A stretch of 27,467 bases of DNA. It comes from Phlegmacium glaucopus. Its lineage: Eukaryota; Basidiomycota; Agaricomycetes; Agaricales; Cortinariaceae. The DNA lies in the NCBI GenBank assembly GCA_015039465.1, contig MU130662.1:38975-66441 (forward strand), in the 5' to 3' direction. Below, piece after piece: positions 18,349 to 27,467 of this stretch; the stretch's first letter is position 1; every line of letters starts with the position of its first letter. Below the pieces are notes generated by a model that was not told where the DNA came from, did not search any database, and saw only the letters and a list, made by a program, of their open reading frames with translations. Made by a program: the position numbers and the translations under genes.

Positions 18349-21300
18349 ATGAAGCGCTCTTTAAGTTTTGAGAAACTTGGCAAGTCCAAGAAACCAAAGT
18401 ATCCATCTCTGAACATCACCGATGCTCTTGATTCGGGCTCTGAACCAGCAACTTCGACATCAATGCCAATCATAACTAACACCGCTAATCCCATGCCATC
18501 CGTCCCCACTATTGCTGCGACCGCGACCGCAAGTGTTGAAGCTATTCGAGCCACTGGTGTTGACATTACTGTGAGTTTTCAACTTGGCCCAGCACATTGT
18601 CATATTTATGCAACCATCATCGTCGATCAGACTGGCCATGATCACCAACTCTCCGCTTCGGTTTCCACTTTGGCAAGCAATGAACGTGCTCCCGTAGCAC
18701 GCCTGGAAGACTCCCCACATGATATCATAATGCAAACCAACTTGAGATCTACGGAATCAGAAAATTTTTTCTCTGTGAGTTGCTTACACCCACTCTTCTC
18801 GGCTATTCCTGATGATCAACAGACTCAGCATTCTGGCTCGGGTTTCTTTGCGAATGCCCAGAATTTACTCATCACTGGTGGCACTTATGTAAGTCATTTT
18901 CATGTACTGTGTAAACGATGTACCAATAATTGTATGTAGGTTAACATTCTCCCTCCCAATCCTAGTGATGGGCAGCCAAAGATCCCTGTACCTCAGAAAC
19001 CAAACTCCAGTCCATTCTTTACTGGACAGAAAGATGTGCTTGACAGGCTGGGAAATATTTTTGTCCATTGTGCTGATAGTGGACTGATGTTGAGATGCTC
19101 TTGTCTCCTCTGGGGAATGGGAGGAATTGGAAAGACCCAGATCTGTCTCAAGTTCACAGAAGAAATGTCTGACAAGTAAGTGTCTTCACCCATTCACAAC
19201 ACTGCCTTCATTCCTTGCTCTAGGTTTTCACATGTGTTCTGGGTTGATGCCTCCTCTATTGAGAGTATTACAATGTCTCTCAAGGTGATATCCAGTATTC
19301 CTGCTGCCCAAGCTTCTGGTATGGATGGCTCAGTTCAGTCTATCCTCCAGTGGATATCTAGCATTCAAGGGAAATGGTTGATGGTGTTTGATAATGCTGA
19401 TGATCCTCCTCCTGAGGAGGTAGCCAAGTTCTTTCCCTCAGGTAACAGAGGTAATATTCTCATTACTAGCAGGAACAGGTCCATGGGAAGGATCATATCA
19501 TTTGAGAATAGCATTCATATCAGTGAAATGGAGGAAGCAGATGCTATAACTCTACTTCTCAAAGCTAGTTGTTTGGATCCAGCTGAGCATGTAGAAGCTG
19601 CTAGAATGATTGTGACTGAGCTTGGCTGCATTCCTCTGGCTGTTAATCATGCTGGTGCTTATATTGAAGCTGGGAATTGTGATATCAACAGATATCTGAG
19701 ACATTTCTCCTTGCATCGTCAGACACTTATGTCAGATGCTACATTCAGAGGAGCATCACATTATGATCGAACAGTATATGGGACTTGGGATTTATCTTTC
19801 AAAGAAATTGAAAAGAGGGCTAGTGGACAATCCACTGCAGGAAATGCACAGGCAGCCCAGGCTGCAATCCTAATTCTTCAAATATGTGCTTTCTATCATC
19901 ATACCAATATTTCTACAGACATATTCAGATCTGCAGCTGAGGAGTCCAGAAAATATGTTGTTGATAGTGAGGTAGCTGAAAGGTTACCCCAGGCAATCAC
20001 TTTGCTGGATCATACTCTACTTAGCTTGGACAGTGATGGTCAGTGGGATGACTTTATCTTTGGACAAGGCATTGGTGTCCTTCTCTCATTCTCCTTGATG
20101 AAAAGAGGACAAACATCTGAAATATTGTCTGTTCATCCTTTGGTGCACTGCTGGAGTCGTGAGAGAATGGTTAAATCTGAACAGCAAAGAATGTGTGAGG
20201 TGGGAAGCATAATGTTGTCCTGTGCAATTCCTTGGAGATTTACAAGTCAGGATTACACATTGCGACGGATGATTTTTCCACATATCAAGGCAAATTGGCT
20301 ACATGGAAACCAGTTAGGACTGATTGAATATTATGATGATAAATGGACCAATTCTGCACTGGTGATGAAGGAGAATGGAGACTGGAACAATTCAGCACAG
20401 CTGGAAGTTCAAGTCATGAACATGAGGAAGAAAGTGCTCGGTGTGGAACATCCAGAGTCCCTCAAAAGCATGGGAAATCTAGCAAGTACATACTGTAGTC
20501 AAGGAAGATGGAATGAATCAGAGCAGCTGGAGGTTCAAGTTATGGACATGAGGAAGAAGGTGCTTGGTGTAGAACATCCGGACACCCTCAGAAGCATGGG
20601 AAATCTAGCAAGTACATACCATAATCAAGGAAGATGGAATGAAGCAGAGCAACTGAAGGTTCAAGTCATGGACATGAGTAAGAAGGTGCTTGGTGCAGAA
20701 CATCCAGACACTATTATAAACATGGGAAATCTAGCAAGTACATACCATAACCAAGGAAGATGGAATGAAGCAGAGCAGCTGAAGGTTCAAGTCATGGACA
20801 TGAGTAAGAAGGTGCTTGGTGCAGAACATCCACATACCCTTATATACATGGGAAATTTAGCATGTACATACCGTAATCAAGGAAGATGGAATGAAGCAGA
20901 GCAGCTGGAGGTTCAAGTCATGGACATGAGTAAGAAGGTGCTTGGTGCAGAACATCCAGGCACTCTCATAAGCATGGGAAATCTAGCAAATACATACCGT
21001 AATCAAGGAAGATGGAATGAAGCAGAGCAGCTGGAGGTTCAATTCATGGATATGAGTAAGAAGGTGCTTGGTGCAGAACATCCAGACACCCTCAAAATCA
21101 TGGGGAATCTAGCAAGTACATACCGTAATCAAGGAAGATGGAATGAAGCAGAGCAACTGGAGGTTCAGGTCATGGACATGAGGAAGAAGGTGCTTGGTGC
21201 AGAACATCCAGACACCCTCAAAGTCATGGGAAATCTAGCAGACACATACTGTAATCAAGGAAGATGGAATGAAGCAGAGCAGCTAGAGGTTCAAGTCATA

Positions 21301-21684
21301 GACATGAAGAAGACAGTGCTTGGTGCAGAACATCCACATACACTTACAACCATGGGAAATCTAGCAAGGACATACAGTAAACAGGGAAGGTGGAATGAGG
21401 CAGAGCAGCTGGAGGTTCAGGTCATGGACATGAGGAAGAAGGTGCTTGGTACAGAACATCCATACACCCTCAGAAGCATGAAACATCTAGCAGACATATA
21501 CCATAATCAAGGAAGATGGAATGAAGCAGAGCAGCTAGAGGTCCAAGTCATGAACATGAGTAAGGTGCTTTGTGCAGATCATGCAGACCTCATAACCATG
21601 GGAAATGTAGCAAGCACATACCATAATCAAGGAAAATCAGATCAAGTAAAGCAGCTGGAGGTTTTAAGTCATGGACATGAGTAA
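18349..21684 (+). CDS. NLR-type protein: N-terminal region, NB-ARC, TPR array
   Basis: Model: 18349-18774, 18823-18888, 18940-19175, 19224-21684; 1062 residues; introns of 48-51 nt, all GT-AG and in phase. Residues 1-142: unrecognised, S/T/A-rich. Residues 149-167: SGFFANAQNLLITGGTY, the short FF..A.N..I.GG.F/Y motif often seen before fungal NTPase domains. NB-ARC: P-loop GMGGIGKT (about 223-230), Walker B WLMVFDNADD, sensor ILITSRNRS, GLPL-like GCIPLAVNHAGAYI. Residues 636 on: ten TPRs of 42 residues. Family knowledge: such STANDs oligomerise on ligand sensing by the repeats and signal through the N-terminus, in fungi in non-self recognition. The signalling role here is inference. The stop arises from a 1-nt insertion within an eleventh repeat. 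The gene is CpG-poor compared with neighbours. Confidence 0.88.
20401..21654 (+). repeat. 126-bp tandem repeats encoding ten TPR units
   Basis: Units start at 20401, 20527, 20653, 20779, 20905, 21031, 21157, 21283, 21409 and 21535, each 126 bp except the last (120 bp). Consensus per unit: LEVQVMDM-KKVLGAEHPDTL, then MGNLASTYHNQGRWNEAEQ. Variation concentrates at a few positions: S/R after DM, the residue before L-x-x-M, and the residue after TY (H/R/C/S). Strong DNA identity between units points to recent amplification or homogenisation by unequal exchange, as known for NLR repeats in Podospora. Confidence 0.95.
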
Positions 21685-21787
21685 GAAAGTACTTGGTGCA
21701 GGGATCTTCACAGGCATGTCAACTCTAGCAAATATATAACAAATTCATGGAAGGTTGAATGAGGCAGAGTAGTTGGAACTTGAAGTC
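21668..21787 (+). pseudogene. Decayed TPR remnant beyond the NLR stop
   Basis: After the extra T in GTTTTAAG (21661-21668), the other frame continues the repeat: VMDMSKKVLGAG, MSTLANI, a TAA, then QIHGRLNEAE, a TAG, and LELEVTNT. So at least one and a half more units existed and are now outside the reading frame. Confidence 0.8.
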
Positions 21788-22382
21788 ACAAATACAATGA
21801 CAATAATGGATAGGAGAGGCTGACTATAGCAGTACTCCCAAGTATTGCATAGAAATAAATTGATCTATATCTCAGAAAATAGTGGTCCAAGTAGGAACAC
21901 ATTTGTGGTCTACTTCAATTGAATCTTCAGATAGGTTTTGCAAGAAAATACCTTTTCAAGTTTCTGTGGAAACATGTAGACTTGGTCATTTTTTAGTAAG
22001 TGTCAAATCATACAAGAAAATGATGGACCATAAGACTAGCGCTAGCCATAGGATTGCTTGAACAGACAAAGAAAGTGAGGATCTTGATGGTTCTAGGTAA
22101 TTGGAGAAGATCTAGGATTGACTTGGCAGCTGGAGAGATCATTTCATTGGGACTCAGAGCATTTAAAATTTGCTGGCCTGGATGAGAAAAAAATATTAAC
22201 TTCAGATTCATGGAAATACATCAGAAATTGGCACATACCCCTATCAGAGAAGAGGAGCTAATATCCAATTTTCAGCCCTTCCCATATGTTAGAAGGTTGG
22301 CTAAGTAAAATTGATATGAATACAAGGAGAATGACTTAGTTAAACTACAAACATACAAATCAACAACTTTATGGCCTTGCTT
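21788..22382. other. Intergenic region, A/T-rich, no gene seen
   Basis: 3' flank of the NLR. Short antisense frame 22008-22211 has no recognisable features. Confidence 0.5.
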
Positions 22383-22810
22383 TTGAGAGCCGAAATCACT
22401 TGCTTTAAGGCACATTTACAAGCAGGTGTGGGAAGTAGCGTGCCTATTATCAACGTTTAGCAAACAATTTTAGAAATACAGTCACATAAATCAATTACCA
22501 TCTTCCCAAATAACTCCCCATGTCAGTTTGCGACCTTCGTCCTGAAGGTTGACATGTTGCCAAGGTAAAGGAACGCACTGTTGGAAGTTTGTTTAAATTA
22601 AAAAAAAGAAGATGCAAACACCAAAAATGTGAGAGGACTTACCATATGATTGTATTGCCATGGTTTTGCTAAAATGATGTGCTTCGAAAATTCATGCAAG
22701 TCCTCAAGATTACCTGCCAATGGGGACGTCACAATTGGTAAACCTTCCAATCCCATCAGCATCAGGGAGGACCTGCTGCCCATTGCTTAAGCCATCATAA
22801 TAGCTGTAGG
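22383..22810 (-). pseudogene. Amidase-family gene fragment
   Basis: Three minus-strand exon pieces align with the middle of fungal amidases (amidase signature family). Piece 1 (22783-22643): GLEGLPIVTSPLAGNLEDLH, EFSKHIILAKPWQYNHM, ending at GTAAGT. Piece 2 (22577 to about 22498, after an intron ending CCAACAG): CVPLPWQHVN and LTWGVIWEDG, matching the PLPWR and GVMWDDG landmarks. Piece 3 (from about 22446): TLLPTPACKCALKQVISALK, then a 1-nt slip into GHKVVDL. Family enzymes hydrolyse amides with a Ser-Ser-Lys triad; the GSSGG region and the triad are not present here. The N- and C-terminal parts are missing, so this is a relic. Spliced landmarks make chance similarity unlikely, but it is recognised by eye only. 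Confidence 0.65.
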
Positions 22811-23072
22811 TCCGGGGCAAATCGAGCCGGAGCGACATTGAGATACGAGTTGGCAAATGGAAAGAGCGTGAACCGCAAAAAGACAATGGTGTGGAATAAA
22901 CAGCGGCATGGGATCAAGACGTCAATTGTTGACTGGCGCTAATCCATACATTCATAGCAAAGTATAAATCAAGTTGTAAGGGCCTCTGATGTAAGCTGTT
23001 CTTCAATTATTGTGGCACTTATTATCCCATCGTGCGGCATGCAGCTGCTAAGTACTAAATCCCGGTTTACAC

Positions 23073-23424
23073 CTATTTCATCTTCACGAGGTATTTTTTC
23101 AGGAACTCATCCCCTTCTATTGCCTCTAATTCTGCTTCCTCCAGTGCACTGGGGTCAGATAGATCATAGTTCCAACAATCCAAGTAGTTCAAGCATCTGG
23201 AAACCACAATAACACCACCTAACTCGCCACCTGCCATTCCACCTACACTTTCTTAGCATCTTTGATTATTTCTCGACAATGAATATTGAGGGTCTGTTCA
23301 AAGTCATTGGCCAAAGCTGCCAACTTCTTCCTCAAGGACTCCCAAGTTCTACCTCCGAAACCCGGCCTTGAATTCAGCGTTCAAGACCAGACAAAACTCG
23401 GAACTTATTGTCGTATCTGTCCAT
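23073..23424 (-). pseudogene. Unidentified broken coding remnant
   Basis: Successive minus-strand pieces in different frames look protein-like: MDRYDNKFRVLSGLER (stop at 23374), then RPGFGGRTWESLRKKLAALA, NDFEQTLNIHCREIIKDAKK, and then MAGGELGGVIVVSRCLNYLD, CWNYDLSDPSALEEAELEAI, EGDEFLKKYL ending at a TAG at 23073. I do not recognise the family. Amphipathic composition and few stops argue for former coding sequence, perhaps a transposon-related protein. It directly abuts the hAT element's left target site side. Confidence 0.35.
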
Positions 23425-23482
23425 TAACTTTCCTACGCTGTTCACCCTCCTTCTCTAACAATACTTTTCATGCTGCATCTAG

Positions 23483-23490
23483 ATCACAAT
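23483..23490 (+). repeat. hAT target-site duplication, left (ATCACAAT)
   Basis: Matches ATCACGAT at 26660-26667 in seven of eight positions; the difference is CG versus CA, consistent with CpG decay after insertion. Confidence 0.8.
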
Positions 23491-23502
23491 TAGTGATGTT
23501 CT

Positions 23503-23635
23503 GGCCCGGCTTGGCCCAAAAGCCACGGCTTTGGCCTGGCTTTGGGCGGCTCTGGCTTTCTCAAACCCTGGGCCAAGCCAAAGCCCCCAAAGCTGGCTTG
23601 GCTCAGGCTTGGCTTGGCCCAGGCCGCGGCTTTTA
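23503..23635 (+). repeat. hAT left subterminal repeat cluster
   Basis: Dense, both-strand copies of GGCTTGG/CCAAGCC and GGCTTTGG/CCAAAGCC (e.g. CCCGGCTTGGCCC, GGCTTTGGCCTGG, GGCTTGGCTTGGCCCAGG). Short clustered motifs inside the TIR are characteristic of hAT ends. Confidence 0.8.
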
Positions 23636-23707
23636 GCAGACAAGATACATACTATGGTATAAGACAGGTAACGACAGTAGCTACAGGTAGCTATGGCTCT
23701 TTTAATC

Positions 23708-25644
23708 TTAATCCAACTCAATGACCACCCCACTCAGGCCATCATCCTCATCCTCAATCAGTAAATCATCCCAACCCTCGGCTGTTTCAGACCCTTCTCC
23801 ATCATCCTCACCATCCTCGCCATCCTCACCATCCTCACCATCATCTGCTTTGAGAATTGAAGAAGGAGCTGGTTCCCAAAAGAGTAAATCATGCCGGATT
23901 GCACATTTTACACATTGTAAAGCCTCAACGACATCTCCTTTCAGCCGGTTTCGTAGTTTGCTGATAGTAATGCCACCTTGTGAGAATGCGCATTCGCTCG
24001 AAACAGAAGATGACATGATTGATAAATAGTCACAGGCTAGCGAGGCCCAGGCAGGATGATAGTGAGAGGAATTAATCTAAAAAATTATAGTCATGAGTTG
24101 TCTAAAGATTGAGCCATAAAGTGAAAATACCTACCCCCCACCATTTGATTGATGACCAGCCATCTGGTACTTGCTCGCTAGCGTCTATGTACGCATGAAA
24201 GTACTTAGACCATGGCCGATCAGGGTCCTCTAAAACGGCGGAGCACATATCCATATTGTCATCTTCATCATCACTGAGTTCACGTAGTAATGTGCATAGC
24301 CCCGGCTTAGCAGTTTTGGATGTCGTAGATTCCTGAGGGCTTGCATCCTTACTCAGTAGCAAATACCGTTCTTTAAACTGAATAGAAGTCAGTGGATAAA
24401 GCAAACCGCAAGAAAATATCTCATATACCACTTCTTCAACACATCTCATGACGTCTCCCTGCAGTTCTGTCAACCAATGTTTCTTGAAATAAGACATCTT
24501 CTCTTTGGGATTAAGGACTAAGAGTCACATTTCTTCATATTTCCATTGATGTTCTTTAAAACTGCAGGATGAAAAAAATGGTTGATGTCGCATCGTTTGT
24601 CTTCACGTGTTGGTGGGTCCTCATGAATTGGCTGGACATCTACATCCACAAGGAGTCCTTCGCTGTCGACGTCCATTGGATTTCCTAGTGATGCGCATTT
24701 CTTCTTGGCTGCAACTAGTTTCAGAAAAAACGGGCACAGATTTTGCAACATATGTACATGTACTTTGACCCGGCTCTCCATCCATTTTGTCCCCTTCGTC
24801 TGTGTCTTCGTCAGTGAGAATGACATGTTTCTTCTTGGAGGTACCAACGGTCTTATGTGTGACACATTGCTTCTTGGCTATAACATGAGCTCAAAGTAAG
24901 TAAATTGAGCTTTATTACTTGAGATATGAACATACAGGGCCTGGGTTTGGACGCACCATCAATCTCCTCATCTCCATCAGACTCAATATATTCAGCGTCC
25001 ACATCAACGAGGGCAGACAAGTTGCGCTTGAGTGTTGTAGGATTTGTGGTATTGACAGAAGGGTTGGCAATGGGTGTGGTTTCTTGGGCTGAGCGTGTGC
25101 GAAAATCCTGTACAGCTTTGCGTTGGAAAGAGAGCTCGGGTTGTGCTGCATTGTTAGCATCTGTCAACTTTGAGGTTGGCGCTGTGTGGCGTGATGGCCG
25201 CGTTTGGACAGTTGAATCCGGGTTGGGTCCACTAGAGACATTTCAGTCATGAGAAAAATCAATGCATAGAAGATACTCAAAATTGGTCCACGTACTGAAG
25301 ATATTTGAGTTCTGCAACGAGTCGTTGCAGTTTGATTTCAACAATATCCAATGGGAACCCATCCACCCAGTCAATTTTCAATAGATACAAGCAAACTAGA
25401 CCCAAACCGAGCTTTCCTCTACGAATATATTGCAAACGGCCTGTAGAATCTCGGCAATCCTCCCCAAACATAGCGTCAAAATGTTTGTTAAATGTTTCGT
25501 GTGTGGTGTATCACGTTCATCGGAGTTCATCATGCTCCATATTTTGTCGTCTTTTGTACCTTGTTGAACAGAGGAAGGTAGAAAATTCGAGAGGGTGATA
25601 ATATCCTTAACAACGGTCTTGATTATAGCGAGCGATGCGGACAT
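23708..25644 (-). pseudogene. hAT transposase, catalytic core missing
   Basis: ATG at 25644 (MSASLAIIKTVVKDIITLSN). A 1-nt slip near 25500 leads into HFDAMFGEDCRDST, RRGKLGLGLVCLYLLKIDW and VEIKLQRLVAELKYL. Introns: 25232-25295, 24878-24935, about 24709/24715-24763, and 24077-24134, all GT-AG. Middle: QPELSFQRKAVQDFRTRSAQ, acidic DEDTDEGDKMDGE, then DINHFFHPAVLKNINGNMKK, resembling the start of a BED zinc finger. It breaks at a stop (KCDS*) and resumes with SYFKKHWLTELQGDV. C-terminus: WWG-INSSHYHPAWASLACDY, LSIMSSSVSSECAFS, GGITISKLRNRLKGDVVEAL, the hAT dimerisation domain, with an acidic DGED-repeat tail (microsatellite near 23800-23845). The RNase H-like catalytic region expected between is absent. 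Confidence 0.85.
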
Positions 25645-26544
25645 TTTTTTTTATGACTTCGAGATAGGTGTAGATGGGGGAGTAGAGCAGAGGTCCGATC
25701 CCAGAGTAAAGTTGCCAGCGTGAATATGCAAGGATACCAAGACAACAAGAGACACAATAGACATTGAGGATCCATTGACAATGCTGTCAGATGAGTACAT
25801 ATCACAAAACTAGGTCAAAGACTCGAAGCTGCGACGAAGCACTGGCATCAACAAGAACATGTGACCTCGCAGTTTCATTTTTTAATTTTTATTATGTAGC
25901 TGCAATGTAGCTAGTAGTGAAATTAAATAAAAATTATCTAGTGCTAAAGCCACGGCCTGAGCCACCGGCTTTGGCTTTGAGCTATCGAGGGCATTCGTGA
26001 GTTGGAAACTACGGCATCAAAACTACGGCGATCGCTACGGCAGCAATTTCCGCCATAGTCTTGTGACCCGCCCGCCTTCACAGCGTAACACTGGCATGAG
26101 CATTTTTTCAAGAAACACATGGCCCATAATTGAAGTAATAAATTTTATGTCCTGAGGCCCTTTTACCCAAGCAAACGCTCAAAATAAATAAATTAACTTG
26201 CATTATCTATAAATATCTCCATCACAAGCGATACATATTCAAATATTATTTTCCACTGCTCAATAAATATTTAAATAGTTAAAATCACTGTGGCTGTGAT
26301 GTGTTTCTTATGCCTTTCTCATTGAACAACCCAATGTCAATCTTGGAAGTCAATTTCTTTAAGGACAATAGAGAGTTCTTTATTTATTTCAAATACCTGG
26401 CTTAGGATTAAGTAGAAAGTGCCTTCGCATTCCAAACAGATCTGAGGTAAACTCTGGCTTGTGACGTTTTACGTGACTACAGCAGAAATTGTGATCGCCG
26501 GAGTTGACGCCGGAGTTTCCAACTTCCAAAAGTACTGGAGCTAT
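25645..26544. other. hAT 5' non-coding region
   Basis: Untranslated part of the hAT element upstream of the transposase ATG. A/T-rich with one internal subterminal-type patch (25951-25980) and a CTACGGC/ACTACGGC cluster at 26005-26040. No gene seen. Confidence 0.6.
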
Positions 26545-26651
26545 CCTGGGCCAGGCCAAAGCCATTGCTGAGCCGTCACCTATGGCCTGGCCTGGCCTGG
26601 CCTAAAACGGCTCGGCTTGGCCCGGCTTCCGGCTTTGAGCTGGGCCCAGCA
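26545..26651 (+). repeat. hAT right subterminal repeat cluster
   Basis: GGGCCAGGCC, three overlapping GGCCTGGCCT units, GGCTCGGCTTGGCCCGGC and GGCTTTGAGC, inside the right TIR. A smaller related patch (ACGGCCTGAGCCACCGGCTTTGG) sits internally at 25951-25980. Confidence 0.8.
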
Positions 26652-26659
26652 CATCACTA

Positions 26660-26667
26660 ATCACGAT
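26660..26667 (+). repeat. hAT target-site duplication, right (ATCACGAT)
   Basis: Partner of 23483-23490; immediately follows the right inverted terminus CATCACTA. Confidence 0.8.
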
Positions 26668-26880
26668 ACGATTACAGCTACATGCAAAAACCTAGGAACC
26701 CCTCGAAATTTCATCTTGTGCGCCTCTGTTTGTACAAACAACCGTTTATGGTATCCTAACATGCTAAAAGTCCTGTTTCGGTAGTGTGTCGGGAAATTGT
26801 GGAGCAACAACTCCACCCATAATGGAGAGGCAGCATACCCCATAGTTAGTAGTACTAAACATCCTCTAAATCCAACTACC

Positions 26881-26992
26881 ATGGGTGCCTACCGCTATAT
26901 CCCGGAAGAGCAAAAACAGCTTGTTTTGACTATGTGCCTACGAGGAATGAACCTCTAGCAACATAGCGGTTTCACCTTTGGCTTCATCTACC
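26881..26992 (+). pseudogene. Tc1/mariner-like transposase N-terminal fragment
   Basis: ATG at 26881 reads MGAYRYIPEEQKQLVLTMCL then RGMNL and TAG (26956-26958). The opening resembles the first helix of the DNA-binding helix-turn-helix of Tc1/mariner-like transposases in mushrooms. One frame over, SSNIAVSPLASS continues the likeness weakly. No DDE domain follows. Short and recognised by eye only. Confidence 0.4.
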
Positions 26993-27103
26993 CATCAGAC
27001 TAGTTACTACTACCAATTTATAAATTCTATGCTACCCACTTCAAATTGTGAGTGTCATTACAGCCAGGTCTCGAAGTTGGACCAGTCTTTACTTCAGTAG
27101 CCG

Positions 27104-27150
27104 CAGCAACCACAATAGCAATCGTAGCAACCACAACGACCTCAGCAACC
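27104..27150 (+). repeat. GCAACCACAA-type low-complexity repeat
   Basis: Irregular units AGCAACCACAATAGCAATCG, TAGCAACCACAACGACC and CAGCAACCGC. Confidence 0.6.
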
Positions 27151-27289
27151 GCATACATAAACAACTGTAGCGTTCACCAACTGTAAAAGTTTGAGGCTGA
27201 GGGTTTTACAACCCAGACCGCGGATTATTATCATAAAATATCTAATATTTTAGTTAAGAGGGGTCTTTTAAAGCCTCTTTTATGGCGGT

Positions 27290-27467
27290 CTTTCAAGCCA
27301 AGCTTGGCCAAGCTTGGGCCAAGAGTTTAAAAATTTTTAGACTCTTGGCTCTTGGCCTGGCTGTCGGGTTCTAAGAACCTGACTTGACTTGACTTGGACT
27401 TGGCTGCCAAGCCAAGAAAGCCAAGAGCCAAGAACGCAGCCAAGCCTTGGCTTGAAACCGTAGCGAT
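27290..27467. mobile_element. Edge of another subterminal-repeat (hAT-like) element
   Basis: Dense CTTGGC/GCCAAG and TTGACTTGACTTGG motifs, the palindrome AAGCTTGGCCAAGCTT (27300-27315) and a 30-bp near-palindrome at 27319-27348. The style matches the subterminal clusters of the hAT at 23491-26659, but the motif differs (CTTGGC without GGCCC). It runs off the window, so neither terminus nor coding capacity can be judged. Confidence 0.5.

Larger units (their letters stand above)
23491..26659 (-). mobile_element. hAT DNA transposon (3169 bp), internally deleted transposase
   Basis: Ends TAGTGATGTTCTGGCCCGG (left) and, inverted, TAGTGATGTGCTGGGCCCAG (right). Flanked by ATCACAAT (23483-23490) and ATCACGAT (26660-26667), an 8-bp duplication with one mismatch, as expected for hAT. 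Both ends carry GGCTTGGCC-type subterminal repeats, the likely transposase binding region. The minus-strand transposase spans 25644-23708 but lacks its catalytic core, so mobility would need a helper element. Confidence 0.88.

Noticed and set aside
17856..18566. 236-residue antisense frame opposite the NLR 5' region
   Set aside because: Overlaps NLR exon 1 antisense and has no domain or compositional support; the plus-strand exon has splice sites, a TATA box and the GG-motif exon downstream.
22598..22783. 61-residue minus frame taken as one complete small gene
   Set aside because: The last codons read through a GTAAGT donor; the preceding part matches amidase, so it is an exon of a relic and not a stand-alone gene.

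Overview
The window reads as repeat-rich accessory DNA from a filamentous basidiomycete, most likely an agaricomycete mushroom. The signs are GT-AG introns of about 50-65 nt, a fungal APH-type kinase-like gene split by such introns, a FACT-subunit (POB3) relic, an NB-ARC/TPR NLR, Ty3/gypsy elements and a BED/hAT transposon. Species cannot be told from the sequence. || Layout. (1) Bases 1-8378 are a nested retrotransposon stack on the minus strand. Element B, a Ty3/gypsy element, runs from its 5' LTR (7977-8378) through gag, protease, RT, RNase H and integrase to 2911. Element A (LTR 2338-2910, gag leftwards, truncated by the window edge) is inserted in the 3' part of B's integrase. A solo LTR of the A family (3443-4022, plus strand, TSD GGGAG) splits the integrase core. 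A 1.17-kb insertion (399-1570) with an 8-bp direct repeat splits A's gag. B carries six in-frame stops, all TGA. Both A and B carry the layout expected of self-primed (Tf1-like) retroelements. (2) 8430-10213 is a gene-free, extremely CpG-poor repeat-like block containing a solo LTR (8777-9125, TSD ATATC). (3) 10214-12956 has no supported gene. (4) 12957-15140 is an intact five-exon APH/choline-kinase-fold gene with a 14-nt microexon that supplies the glycine-loop residues GTFHK. (5) 16277-17470 is a decayed, N-terminally truncated POB3 copy that retains introns. (6) 18349-21684 is a four-exon NLR: an unknown N-terminus, then NB-ARC, then about ten near-identical 42-residue TPRs. It ends at a frameshift followed by TPR remnants. 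(7) 22383-22810 (minus) is an amidase fragment, and 23073-23424 (minus) is an unidentified broken coding remnant. (8) 23491-26659 is a complete-ended hAT element (8-bp TSD, TIRs, G/C-rich subterminal repeats) whose transposase lacks its catalytic core. (9) 26881-27467 holds a Tc1/mariner-like N-terminal fragment and the edge of another subterminal-repeat element. || How the parts relate. Only two genes look intact (APH-like and NLR); everything else is mobile DNA or gene relics. The NLR is CpG-depleted but open, whereas element B, also apparently subject to C-to-T change at CpG, has acquired stops. The window looks like an accessory compartment where transposons, gene relics and a rapidly evolving innate-immunity-type receptor coexist.
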